Notes: generated by a model from the sequence alone, not told the origin. A DNA stretch of 18,672 nucleotides from JAIYCX01 sp044351785 (GCA_044351785.1 JBILFC010000027.1:1-18672), one strand, 5' to 3'; positions 7,233 through 15,312 are shown, numbered from the stretch's first letter. Made by a program: numbers and translations.

Positions 7233-8381
7233 ATGAAAATTGGTATTACTTGTTATCCAACATTCGGTGGCAGTGGAGTAGTTGCTACAGAAATCGGACT
7301 AGAGCTTGCTAGGCGAGATCATCAAGTGCATTTTATCTGCTACGATATTCCTAGAAGGCTAAAAGAATTTACAGATAATGTATTCTTTCATGAGGTAGAA
7401 GTTAGAGAATATGCACTATTTGAATTCCAGCCCTATGCATTGAGTCTAGCCTCTAAAATGGTAGAGGTTTCTACCTACGAAAATCTGGATCTACTTCATG
7501 TACACTACGCAGTACCCCATGCTACCAGTGCGTATCTTGCTAAGCAAATCCTCGGACCAAAGTCACCGAAAATCATTACAACCCTTCATGGCACAGATAT
7601 CACACTTGTAGGTCAAGATAGAAGCTATCTTCCTATTACAAGATTTTCTATCGTTGAAAGTGATGCAGTGACTGCTCCTTCTCAGTTCTTAAAACGAGCA
7701 ACGTATGACAAACTCAATGTACCTACTTCTACCCCAATTGAAGTTATACCAAATTTCGTAGACACTGATCTATTTTGTCCTAAATCCGCTTCCACCCCAA
7801 ACCCTCTTAAAACAATTATCAAAAAATGTCCGATAGAAAGTGGAACTAAATTGCTACTACATGTTTCTAACTTTAGACCTGTAAAGAAGATCCCTGATCT
7901 TATAAAAGCATTTGCGATAATAGGTAAAGAAGTGCAGTCCCATTTGGTACTAATAGGAGATGGGCCTGAGAGGTCTACATGCGAGGCATTAGCACGAGAA
8001 CTAGGAATTTCTGATAAAGTCTGCTTCCTTGGTAAGATGGATAGCTTTGTGCCTTGGCTACAGTCGGCTGATCTATTCATGCTTCCGAGTGAGCTTGAAA
8101 GCTTCGGTCTAGCAGCTTTAGAGGCAATGAGCTGCGGTGTACCAGTAATCGCAACCAATGCTCAAGGTATCCCAGAAGTTGTTATTGATGGAGAGACTGG
8201 CTTACTATCAGAGATCGGTGGCTATCAATCTATGGCTGAGAATGCGATAAAAGTATTAAAGGATCCTGCACTTCATAAGCGATTTGGCAAGGCAGCTAGA
8301 GATAGAGCTTTAAATAACTTTAGACGAGAACCTGTTGTGGATCAATATATAGAACTCTATAAAAAGGTACTTAACAAATAG
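7233..8381 (+). CDS. bshA: N-acetyl-alpha-D-glucosaminyl L-malate synthase BshA
   Basis: This GT4-family (GT-B fold) glycosyltransferase has 382 residues and catalyses the first step of bacillithiol synthesis, transferring GlcNAc from UDP-GlcNAc to L-malate. The start MKIGITCYPTFGGSGVVATE is diagnostic for BshA. TTLHGTDITLVG lies at 116-127, the second Rossmann domain begins near LLHVSNFRPVKK (208-219), the nucleotide segment LIGDGPE is at 240-246, and the EX7E motif is ELESFGLAALEAMSCGVPV (287-305). No residues appear to be missing. The gene ends the bsh operon. Its 3' end overlaps the convergent CPBP protease gene by 11 bases, and a perfect 24-bp palindrome begins 8 bases past the stop. Having all three bsh genes adjacent makes the pathway assignment strong. 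Confidence 0.95.
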   Translation: MKIGITCYPTFGGSGVVATEIGLELARRDHQVHFICYDIPRRLKEFTDNVFFHEVEVREYALFEFQPYALSLASKMVEVSTYENLDLLHVHYAVPHATSAYLAKQILGPKSPKIITTLHGTDITLVGQDRSYLPITRFSIVESDAVTAPSQFLKRATYDKLNVPTSTPIEVIPNFVDTDLFCPKSASTPNPLKTIIKKCPIESGTKLLLHVSNFRPVKKIPDLIKAFAIIGKEVQSHLVLIGDGPERSTCEALARELGISDKVCFLGKMDSFVPWLQSADLFMLPSELESFGLAALEAMSCGVPVIATNAQGIPEVVIDGETGLLSEIGGYQSMAENAIKVLKDPALHKRFGKAARDRALNNFRREPVVDQYIELYKKVLNK

Positions 8382-8979
8382 ATTTAAGTTTAAATCTAAA
8401 TTTAGATTTAAAAAATAAAAGTGCCATAAAATCATATAGCGAATGAAAAATCACTACTACCCATAGTGAGCTAGAATACCGATATAAGAAACCAAATATC
8501 ATTCCTATAATAGTGTATATGATACAGAGTGCTAAATATTTTCTTATTTCAAAGAAAAAGTGAGTAAGTGAAAAAGCAAGGCTTGAACCTAGAAGACCTA
8601 TCAAGGGAAGTAGAAATCCTCTAAAGAAAAACTCTTCCCCTACTCCAGCGGCTATTGATACAAGCAATGCCGATCTCAGTGTTAATGAAGCTGCAAGTGG
8701 TTCAACTACCCCTTCAATGAAGCTAATCATATTTGCTAACTTAAATTTATAAGTAACTGCATAAAATAATAAATTTAAGAGAAAAAGTAGAAGACTAGCA
8801 ACAATCGCTATGAATAAGCCTTTAAAACTTGGGAGATCTAAAGCTGACCACGAGTTATTATAATAGGCGGAGATTAGATACGGACAGGTAAGTGGGATCT
8901 CAAAAAGGAGTGCAAGCTTTAACACCTTGTTTGAAGAAATGCTTAAATTTACTAGGGGTTGGGATTTATCTGAGTCCAA
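8371..8979 (-). CDS. CPBP (CAAX/Abi) family intramembrane metalloprotease
   Basis: This 202-residue polytopic membrane protein belongs to the CPBP family, which includes Rce1-type CAAX proteases and many bacterial members of unknown substrate. Hydrophobic segments occur at about 20-40, 52-76, 100-112, 121-142, 148-165 and 170-190. The active-site signature is intact: EEFFFRG (Glu115, Glu116, Arg120), then His140 in SLTHFFFE, then FHSLYDF (His179, Asp183). The start is probably TTG at 8979, since no ATG or GTG lies nearby in frame and a stop occurs six codons upstream. A perfect TATAAT (plus-strand 9013-9018) could be its -10. The gene stands alone and converges on bshA, overlapping it by 11 bases. 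Its last codons run through the 24-bp palindrome. Possible roles are membrane-protein or peptide processing; nothing here shows the substrate. Confidence 0.85.
   Translation of the reverse strand: MDSDKSQPLVNLSISSNKVLKLALLFEIPLTCPYLISAYYNNSWSALDLPSFKGLFIAIVASLLLFLLNLLFYAVTYKFKLANMISFIEGVVEPLAASLTLRSALLVSIAAGVGEEFFFRGFLLPLIGLLGSSLAFSLTHFFFEIRKYLALCIIYTIIGMIFGFLYRYSSSLWVVVIFHSLYDFMALLFFKSKFRFKLKSIC
8389..8412. repeat. Perfect 24-bp palindrome at the bshA/CPBP junction
   Basis: TTTAAATCTAAA is followed immediately by its exact reverse complement TTTAGATTTAAA. The palindrome starts 8 bases after the bshA stop and lies inside the last codons of the CPBP gene. It could form a 12-bp AT-rich hairpin with a minimal loop, or bind a dimeric protein. 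A classical T-run does not follow on the plus strand (A-rich instead), so it is not a textbook terminator in that direction. Confidence 0.7.
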
Positions 8980-9122
8980 TACACTATTATTTTATGCTAA
9001 TACCTTGTAACTATTATACAATCTGCAATTTAAAGCTAGCTTTATTTATACATAAAGTCTATTATCTACAAATCAATCCATAACTATTAAGTATCAAGGG
9101 TCGATAAACTTAAAATAGGCAA

Positions 9123-10562
9123 ATGTCATCAGAAATTCAAGAAAGTCTAGCACGTTGTAATAGATCAGAACTTGTTAACCTATTTGATAATAGCCATAAA
9201 TCAGAGCTAGCTAACAACATTAATAGCCTAAAGGAAGAACTTCCTACAGATGCTGTGATAGCCCTTCTATGGTGCCACGTACAAGCTGAAGAAGATTTAA
9301 TTCCGATCCCTTTTATCGCAGGTACTATTTCTGAAACCTTAACAAATACTCCAATTTTAGAATTTGCGAGTGAATTATGTTTCGTAGTCTGCTCTAAGGT
9401 AGCTCAATTACTTCATCAGGCTGGAGAAGATAGGCTAAGCATTCTCATACTTGAGCCACTAATAAAGTCTAAGACTCTAGGAGAAAACAGAGCTGCGATT
9501 AGTGAGATATTAAAAATAAGTTTAGACAAAGAACTAATAGAAGCTCCGAAAAGAAAAGAAAGTAAAACTTATCTTAACTATCTTTCTAGTTTACAAAGTA
9601 TAAGTCACAATACGAATGTCAATATTGATGAAGCCGAAGTCAGCATTAAAAATTTAGAAATAAACAGGCTTTCTACTAATTCTCAGCTTAGTGAACCGAT
9701 TTCTGATTTAATGAATTTAAATGTTCGATCAAAGGAAAGAGCTGTTGAAGAGAAAAAATTATTTCCCATAAAAATAATAATAGGCATTGGACTTTGCGGA
9801 GTCTTTTATGGTTTATGGTCTATTGGTGCAATTAGTAAAGCAAGCGATAGCGTAATTAGGCTATTTTCCTCTAGGCTTCAAGGGACTCTCTACAGTCTAA
9901 ATAGTGAACCAAATGTTTTATCTCCTGTACTTCCACCTCTACCTCCTTATTCAGCTATAGAGAAGGAAACACCTCTAGATATCATCTCAGAACGACTATC
10001 TGGTCTTCAGACTAATTCTTCACCAACTATTGATCCAATGCCAGAAGAGACTGAAAAAAAGCCCAGTAAGATAAAGATAGATAAAGAAGAAATAGAATCT
10101 CTGAACGTGATACCTGAAGCTAATAGCAAGATACCAATTAAAACTCTGCCCTCAGTCGCAGCAAGTAAAGTACCTCAACCAATAGATCTAGGAAATTCTA
10201 ATAAAGGCGCTCCAATTGAAGAAAAATCTCCAGAGATGAAGTTGGATGGCCGGATTTATGGGCAACCAAAAATTGATGATCCTGTTGCTGGAAAGGCTGA
10301 TGAAAGGGCATTAGATGGTAGTCCTCTAAAGTCTTATGAAGTAGAAAAATTTGATCCTCCTGTGTTGTTTTACACTGTAACATCTACTAATGTTTTAAGT
10401 GCACCTTCCTTAATGTCTCAAAGTATCGCAAGAATTGAGGCTAAGACCACTGTCAGAGTAACTTCTATTATGGGACAATGGGCAGAGATTAGATCTAATG
10501 CTGGGCGATTAGGTTATATTTTTTTAAAAGATCTTGAAAAAGAAGAAAGACATTTAGATTAA
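9123..10562 (+). CDS. Single-pass membrane protein with C-terminal SH3-like domain
   Basis: I do not recognise a named family for this 479-residue protein. Residues 1-140 look helical and soluble, with hydrophobic patches such as TDAVIALLWCHVQ. Residues about 213-235 form one transmembrane segment, flanked by KEERAVEEKK-like charges on the N-terminal side, which suggests a cytoplasmic N-terminus and periplasmic C-terminus. Residues about 260-410 are a low-complexity linker rich in Pro, Lys, Glu and Ser, such as SPVLPPLPPY. Residues about 415-472 resemble a bacterial SH3 domain: FYTVTSTNVLSAPSL, then SIARIEAKTTVRVT, then GQWAEIRSNAGRLGYIFLKDL. Bacterial SH3 domains often bind cell-wall peptides. 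No signal peptide is seen. The gene stands alone; its last 9 bases overlap the end of rsmA on the other strand. The start ATG has only a weak AGG upstream. Confidence 0.75.
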   Translation: MSSEIQESLARCNRSELVNLFDNSHKSELANNINSLKEELPTDAVIALLWCHVQAEEDLIPIPFIAGTISETLTNTPILEFASELCFVVCSKVAQLLHQAGEDRLSILILEPLIKSKTLGENRAAISEILKISLDKELIEAPKRKESKTYLNYLSSLQSISHNTNVNIDEAEVSIKNLEINRLSTNSQLSEPISDLMNLNVRSKERAVEEKKLFPIKIIIGIGLCGVFYGLWSIGAISKASDSVIRLFSSRLQGTLYSLNSEPNVLSPVLPPLPPYSAIEKETPLDIISERLSGLQTNSSPTIDPMPEETEKKPSKIKIDKEEIESLNVIPEANSKIPIKTLPSVAASKVPQPIDLGNSNKGAPIEEKSPEMKLDGRIYGQPKIDDPVAGKADERALDGSPLKSYEVEKFDPPVLFYTVTSTNVLSAPSLMSQSIARIEAKTTVRVTSIMGQWAEIRSNAGRLGYIFLKDLEKEERHLD

Positions 10563-11393
10563 ATTAGAAAGATTAACGAATTGCTCCACGCTTAATTCCT
10601 CTGCCCTAACATTCTCCCCTAGCCCCATCTGAGCTAACAGCGCTTGAGCTTCAATCTTAGTAAGGCCTAAGTCCCCTTTTTCTAAACAACTACTTAATTT
10701 CTTTCTCCTCATAGCAAACGCCGATCTAACAACATGCTCGAAATGTTCTCTGTTAGAGATTTGATAAGGAGAATTTTCTCTAAAGAATTTAAGTTGAAGT
10801 TGCCTAGATTCGACACTTGCTGGAGGGTGAAATACTGAGCCTTGCAGTACCAGTCCAGTGCTAACTTCAGCGTAAGCTTGAACATGAACAGATAGAGAGC
10901 CATATACTTTAGTTTTCGGCACACCTGCGATTCTTTCAGCAAACTCTCTTTGCAAAAGTAGCGACGCACTAATAATGTACTCCATATTATCCAACATCCA
11001 CAACATCATCTCAGATGAAAGGACATAAGGTACATTACTCACTACCTGACACAAGGTTAAATTTAGATCACTTAAATTAACTTTTCTAAAATCGGACCTA
11101 ATTAATACAAACTTATCTTTATATGATTCAAATAGATTTTCTAAATAATCACCGAATTTTTTCTCAATTTCTATAGCATAAACTTTATGTCCTTTTCTTA
11201 GAAGAACCTCAGTCATGACTCCTAAACCTGGACCAACTTCTATAATAGGATGATCTACACTAATCTGAGCAGCATCAACCAATCTTGTTGCATCTGCTAA
11301 ATTAAGAAAATTCTGGCCCTTACCTTTTGAAGGCACTATGCCAATTTCGTGAAGAATATCTGATATCTTACCCACAGGTACTAATCTCCACAC
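10554..11393 (-). CDS. rsmA: 16S rRNA (adenine1518/1519-N6)-dimethyltransferase RsmA/KsgA
   Basis: RsmA uses S-adenosylmethionine to dimethylate two adjacent adenines near the 3' end of 16S rRNA late in 30S assembly. Numbering from GTG 11393, GQNFL is at 26-30, the SAM loop EVGPGLG at 52-58, acidic residues EIE at 75-77, Asp101 after IRS, the catalytic NVPY at 120-123 (usually NIPY or NLPY) and VFHPPASVES at 187-196. The 279-residue length is normal. The start is debatable. GTG at 11393 overlaps tsaD by 26 bases, whereas GTG at 11375 (residue 7) gives an 8-base GTGGGTAA overlap with the tsaD stop, which better fits translational coupling and the usual N-terminus. It is the last gene of a five-gene minus-strand run and ends convergent with the SH3 protein gene. 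Confidence 0.95.
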   Translation of the reverse strand: MWRLVPVGKISDILHEIGIVPSKGKGQNFLNLADATRLVDAAQISVDHPIIEVGPGLGVMTEVLLRKGHKVYAIEIEKKFGDYLENLFESYKDKFVLIRSDFRKVNLSDLNLTLCQVVSNVPYVLSSEMMLWMLDNMEYIISASLLLQREFAERIAGVPKTKVYGSLSVHVQAYAEVSTGLVLQGSVFHPPASVESRQLQLKFFRENSPYQISNREHFEHVVRSAFAMRRKKLSSCLEKGDLGLTKIEAQALLAQMGLGENVRAEELSVEQFVNLSNLI

Positions 11394-12438
11394 TCCACCG
11401 AGCTCTTGCCCCGACCAATCGACTTTCTAGCTTATTCTCTAAATTCACCAATCCGTGTTTCATCTTCATAAGGGCTGCAGCGCCTACCATAGCAGCATTA
11501 TCTGTACAAAACTCAAAGGAAGGTATCATAGCCTCAATATTATAAGAGGTGCAAAGGGCCTTTACCTGATCCCTCAGTAAATGATTAGCAGCGACTCCTC
11601 CTGCTAAAACTATACTTTTGGGTGCTACTTCCTTCGTCCAATATGCTAACTTCTTAATTAAAGAATTAACTATTGCTTCCTGTACTGCATAAGCAACATC
11701 CGCTTTAAACTGAGCATTTACTTCCTTCCCCGTAGATTTATGAAGTTCCACAGCTCTTCTAACCGAGGTTTTAAGTCCACTAAAACTAAATGACTCATAG
11801 TCTCTTTGCACGCCCTCGGGAAAGGTGAAAATTCCTGCGACACCTGTCTTAGCTAGTTCTGATAATTCCTTCCCAGCAGGATAATCTATGCCCAAAAGTG
11901 TTCCAATTTTATCAAAGGCCTCTCCAGCTGCATCATCACTGGTCTGACATAGAATCTTATAATCCCCAATTTTATTGATAAGAATAATTTCAGAATGCCC
12001 ACCTGAAACTAATAAACACAATTTAGGAAAAGCTTCATCCTCCTCATACTCCACAGAGTAACTTAGAATATGACCTTCTAAATGATTAATAGGAATTAGA
12101 GGGATGTTAAGAGACTCACTTAAGCCTTTAGTATAGCTTAAACCCACTAATAAACAGCCTTTTAAACCTGGTCCTGCTGTTACCGCAACATATTTTATGT
12201 CTTTATAAGCGGCTGAATTTTGCTCCAATAAGAGATCTACAATCATTGGTAGACACTCCATATGCTGCCTAGCAGCTAATTCTGGTACAACTCCACCGTA
12301 CTCTTTATGTGAAGCAATTTGTGATTTAATAATCTGAGAACAATATGCTTGAGGGACGTTTAACTCAGAGATATTATCCGTCATCTTAAAAAGAGCTACT
12401 GACGTCTCATCACAACTTGATTCAATAGATAGTAACAT
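11368..12438 (-). CDS. tsaD: tRNA threonylcarbamoyladenosine transferase TsaD
   Basis: TsaD (Kae1/Gcp/YgjD family) transfers the threonylcarbamoyl group onto A37 of ANN-decoding tRNAs, working with TsaB and TsaE. The 356-residue protein has the ASKHA-fold signatures: LSIESSCDETSVAL (3-16), HKEYGGVVPELAARQH (44-59), the metal ligands His119 and His123 in INHLEGHI (117-124), LLVSGGHSE (142-150), LAGGVAANHLLR (278-289) and Asp313 in CTDNAAM. All known metal and nucleotide-binding residues appear present. Its ATG is 8 bases after the cytochrome c gene stop, and its stop overlaps rsmA. The other tsa genes are not in the window. No Shine-Dalgarno sequence is visible, so translation may depend on coupling. 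Confidence 0.96.
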   Translation of the reverse strand: MLLSIESSCDETSVALFKMTDNISELNVPQAYCSQIIKSQIASHKEYGGVVPELAARQHMECLPMIVDLLLEQNSAAYKDIKYVAVTAGPGLKGCLLVGLSYTKGLSESLNIPLIPINHLEGHILSYSVEYEEDEAFPKLCLLVSGGHSEIILINKIGDYKILCQTSDDAAGEAFDKIGTLLGIDYPAGKELSELAKTGVAGIFTFPEGVQRDYESFSFSGLKTSVRRAVELHKSTGKEVNAQFKADVAYAVQEAIVNSLIKKLAYWTKEVAPKSIVLAGGVAANHLLRDQVKALCTSYNIEAMIPSFEFCTDNAAMVGAAALMKMKHGLVNLENKLESRLVGARARWSVEISTCG

Positions 12439-12446
12439 TAGTTCTT

Positions 12447-13283
12447 TTACTTAAGAGATTTAAGATAGCTAATAACAGCCTTACTATCTTGTTCATTTAA
12501 AACGCCAAAGTATTCCTGTGGGCATTCTTTTGATACTTTTTGTGAATTTTTCTTTATCCCGCTTTTTAGAAAAGTTTCTAATTCTTTTTCCGACCAGCTA
12601 CCGATCCCCGTCTCATTGTATCTAATACTTGGAATTTTAACCTCCTCACCACTAAGTGAATACCAGTCTAATTCTCCCCCTGCTAAGTACTTTTCATCGT
12701 CTATCGACCTATTCTTAGGACTATGACACCTTGAGCATGCCATCACATTATTTACTAAATATAAACCGTAGTATCCACTAGCAGAACGCACAGGCGCTGG
12801 CACGTATCCCTTAACTTCATCATGTTTTTCTATAAGGCCCCAACTTCGCGTTTTCATACCTCCTAAATCTCTTCTTTCAATTTTGTCTGTCCCTTCTGCA
12901 GGTAGAGATTTAAGAAATTTTGAGATGCTGTTTACATCCTCATCAGACATCCACCGAAAACCCTCATGGGAACTTATAGATAACTTTTTATTCTCTAATC
13001 CCAAGCTAGATCTAAGAGCTATAGATATATCTATAGTCCCCCAATTTCCAATTCCGTATTCATTAGAAGGAGTGATATTAGGGACAAAGACATTCCCAAA
13101 CTCATCCTTAATCTTAAATCCACCAGATAGGGGACTCTTTGGATCACCTATATTCTTCCCGTGACAAGCCCCACACTGCGCTAATTTGACAAGATACTCT
13201 CCATGAGCAAGCTGATCATCTGCACTAGCTGTAGTGATATTCAAAATAACAATACATAATGCAACTAGCCACTGAACGAACAT
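12447..13283 (-). CDS. Exported diheme cytochrome c
   Basis: This 278-residue protein has a likely signal peptide (residues 1-21, hydrophobic VQWLVALCIVIL then TTASADD). It carries two c-type heme sites, CGACH at 37-41 and CSRCH at 183-187. After the first heme, LSGGFKIKDEFGNVFVPNITPS and GIGNW follow the pattern of the cytochrome c subunits of alcohol and gluconate dehydrogenases. Met112 in RWMSDEDVNSISKFLKSLP is the likely sixth ligand of heme one. The second domain has GSWSEKELETFLKSG and a C-terminal AVISYLKSL but no obvious equivalent Met, so the second heme ligation may differ. It lies 16 bases after htrA and 8 bases before tsaD. No dehydrogenase is next to it, so the electron partner is unknown. 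An AAGG sits 9 bases before the ATG. Confidence 0.88.
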   Translation of the reverse strand: MFVQWLVALCIVILNITTASADDQLAHGEYLVKLAQCGACHGKNIGDPKSPLSGGFKIKDEFGNVFVPNITPSNEYGIGNWGTIDISIALRSSLGLENKKLSISSHEGFRWMSDEDVNSISKFLKSLPAEGTDKIERRDLGGMKTRSWGLIEKHDEVKGYVPAPVRSASGYYGLYLVNNVMACSRCHSPKNRSIDDEKYLAGGELDWYSLSGEEVKIPSIRYNETGIGSWSEKELETFLKSGIKKNSQKVSKECPQEYFGVLNEQDSKAVISYLKSLK

Positions 13284-13299
13284 CTGATGTAACCTTAAT

Positions 13300-14745
13300 C
13301 TAATCAGCTTTCAGAGTTAAAAAGATGGTTGAATCAGCTCTCTTAACTAACAAAAGTATAGGAGAGTTCGGTTTTAAAGCCTTTAAAATAGCTCTTAAAT
13401 CAGTAGCAGTTGCTGGTATTTTACCGTCAACTTCCATAATTAAATCCCCTCTTCTTAAACCAGCATCAGCGGCAACACTCTCTGGTTCAACGTCAGAAAT
13501 TATAACTCCCTTCTCCTTAGATAGATTTAAGCCTCTTGCTATTTCTGGCGTTAAATCCTGTAATGTTAATCCTAATATTGGATCAGGACTTTCTACTGAT
13601 TTAACCTCTGCTACTTCGTCCTTTAACTCTTCAATCTTAACGCTCAAAAATTTCTTCTGTCCCGCATGTACAACTTCAAGCATGATACTCTCTCCAACTT
13701 CAGTACCTGCTACCAAGAGTGGTAATTCAGTATTATCGGTAAGTTCTCTACCGTTATAAGAAAGAATAACGTCCCCTCTTTTAACTCCTGCCTTTTCCGC
13801 TGGACTATCTTTTAATACGTCCGCAACTAAGGCACCCTTAGGAGAACTTAACTTCATTGCCTTAGCTATGTCTTCATCCACTGCTTGAATTAAAACACCT
13901 AGCCAACCCCTTGTTACCTTACCTTTATCTTTAATCTGAGAGATTATTGTTTTTACAATGTTCACCGGAATTGCAAAACCTATTCCTACACTCCCACCTC
14001 CACCGAATGGTCCTCCCTTACTATATATTGCTGTGTTTACACCGATCACATCGCCTTTGGTATTAAATAAAGGCCCTCCTGAATTTCCTGGATTAATAGA
14101 GGCATCAGTCTGGATAAAATCATCATAAGGCCTACCCCCTGGCAATTTTCTTGATAAAGCTGAGACTATACCAACTGTCGCAGTATGACCGAGCCTAAAT
14201 GGATTTCCAATTGCAATAACCCAATCTCCTGCCTTAACGATATCTGAGTTACCTAACTGAACATATGAATACGGGCCTGACTTATCTAACTTAAGTAAAG
14301 CTAAATCAGTCTTCTGGTCACTACCTACAATGGATGCAGTTTGAGTAGATTTTTCATCTTTAAAACTTACAAATATCTTAGTTGCTCCTTCAACCACGTG
14401 ATGGTTAGTTACAATATAACCGTCAGGATGGATAATAAAACCACTTCCCAAACTTGAAAATTTCTTTTGTTGATTCTGAGGAGGTGTCTGAAAAAAGAAC
14501 TCTAAAGGATTATTAGGATCAATTTGTGCCTGTCCTCCTGCTGCTTCGTCCTTCCCCTCAGTTCTAATATTAACAACTGCCTTCCCTAACTTATCTATTA
14601 CAGGAGCTAAGCTAGGTAACTGTATATCTGGAATTATATTTTCACTTGAATTCCCCTCAATCCATGGCTTATCAAGCGCATGAGCAGTCTTAGCTGACAA
14701 GGATAGTAAAACAACTATTGGTAGTAATATTTTCTTTATAGACAT
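13300..14745 (-). CDS. degP: Periplasmic Do/DegP-type serine protease (HtrA)
   Basis: HtrA-family proteases degrade or chaperone misfolded envelope proteins. The 481-residue protein has a signal peptide (about 1-23, KKILLPIVVLLSLSAKTAHA), a trypsin-like domain with catalytic His116 (VTNHHVV), Asp147 (KTDLALLK) and Ser222 (NPGNSGGPLF), then PDZ1 (about 281-370, starting RGWLGV) and PDZ2 (about 388-478). Two PDZ domains put it in the DegP/DegQ/MucD group rather than DegS. Before the protease core a Pro/Gln-rich loop (FFFQTPPQNQQKK) matches the LA-loop position of this group. It is second in a minus-strand run, 17 bases after a DUF1844 gene. The start ATG has an A/T-rich upstream without a Shine-Dalgarno sequence. 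The family call is secure; DegP against DegQ/MucD is not resolved. Confidence 0.93.
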   Translation of the reverse strand: MSIKKILLPIVVLLSLSAKTAHALDKPWIEGNSSENIIPDIQLPSLAPVIDKLGKAVVNIRTEGKDEAAGGQAQIDPNNPLEFFFQTPPQNQQKKFSSLGSGFIIHPDGYIVTNHHVVEGATKIFVSFKDEKSTQTASIVGSDQKTDLALLKLDKSGPYSYVQLGNSDIVKAGDWVIAIGNPFRLGHTATVGIVSALSRKLPGGRPYDDFIQTDASINPGNSGGPLFNTKGDVIGVNTAIYSKGGPFGGGGSVGIGFAIPVNIVKTIISQIKDKGKVTRGWLGVLIQAVDEDIAKAMKLSSPKGALVADVLKDSPAEKAGVKRGDVILSYNGRELTDNTELPLLVAGTEVGESIMLEVVHAGQKKFLSVKIEELKDEVAEVKSVESPDPILGLTLQDLTPEIARGLNLSKEKGVIISDVEPESVAADAGLRRGDLIMEVDGKIPATATDLRAILKALKPNSPILLLVKRADSTIFLTLKAD

Positions 14746-14762
14746 TGTATATTTTAATTAAT

Positions 14763-15185
14763 TTATTTCTTACTTACAAATTGCAATCTCAGCATATCTA
14801 AGACCTCGGTCATTAAATGGTTCTCTTCGGGATTTAAATTACCTTTGGTTTTTTCTTCGAGGATATTTAAGATATCTATATTCTGTTTTGCTGCTTCTAT
14901 ATTTGTGGACACTTGATTAGTTTCTGGATGTGGGATGTCTCCTAGAAATATTAAGGTCTGTGTATACATTCCTAGGACGAAGCTAGAGAAGTTTAATTTC
15001 TCTCTATGACTAGAATGTTGCTCCGCTGTATCAGATACCATACTAGGTTCAGATTCCTTAACTGGCGTACTCTCACTAACCGATACATTAGCAACATCGC
15101 TATCATAATCTGAACGCTCACCATCAGCACCATACCTTCTTTTATCAACAACTTTAAATCCGGTTGATTGTTCTTTTTCGCTCAT
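14763..15185 (-). CDS. DUF1844 domain protein
   Basis: This 140-residue soluble protein has no known function. Residues 1-62 are polar and acidic with no clear fold (many Ser, Glu, Asp), starting SEKEQSTGFKVVDKRRYGADG, a motif often seen at the start of DUF1844 proteins. Residues about 65-138 are the DUF1844 domain: FSSFVLGMYTQTLIFLGDIPHP, then AAKQNIDILNILEEKTKGNL, then ENHLMTEVLDMLRLQFV. The sequence looks helical, and the pairing of a helix ending in GDIPHP with AKQ-x-ID-x-L is typical. It is the first gene of the run leading into htrA. A perfect TATAAT and an AAGGAATAGGG Shine-Dalgarno-like stretch lie upstream, so it is the likely lead gene of the operon. DUF1844 proteins occur in deltaproteobacteria, acidobacteria and planctomycetes, which bears on the host. 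Confidence 0.85.
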   Translation of the reverse strand: MSEKEQSTGFKVVDKRRYGADGERSDYDSDVANVSVSESTPVKESEPSMVSDTAEQHSSHREKLNFSSFVLGMYTQTLIFLGDIPHPETNQVSTNIEAAKQNIDILNILEEKTKGNLNPEENHLMTEVLDMLRLQFVSKK

Positions 15186-15218
15186 GATTTTTCACCCTAT
15201 TCCTTATAAACTTTTGTT

Positions 15219-15224
15219 ATTATA
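15219..15224 (-). promoter_or_regulatory. -10 element for the DUF1844-htrA-cytochrome-tsaD-rsmA run
   Basis: A perfect TATAAT on the minus strand lies about 34 bases before the DUF1844 start codon, giving a leader of about 27 bases. The -35 region (CTTTAA or TTTAAA, depending on spacing) is poor, so the site may need an activator or simply be AT-rich chance. Confidence 0.42.
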
Positions 15225-15253
15225 AGCATTTTAAGCTTTTTTTAAAGAGCCTA

Positions 15254-15282
15254 ATTACAAAAACACTACTTTAGTCTATAAA
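15254..15282 (+). promoter_or_regulatory. Sigma70-type promoter for the PhnP-like gene
   Basis: ATTACA (15254-15259) and TATAAA (15277-15282) are separated by 17 bases. Transcription would start near 15289, about 24 bases before the ATG. The site shares the 127-base divergent gap with the operon promoter on the other strand. Confidence 0.42.
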
Positions 15283-15312
15283 TTCAACTTAATTTTACCT
15301 TATTATGTTCAT

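Noticed and set aside
2929..8381. The Rrf2-permease unit and the bsh operon as one combined metal/thiol defence system
   Set aside because: They are on opposite strands and separated by the SseB/DUF5658 unit, with no shared regulatory sequence seen. The functional link is only thematic.
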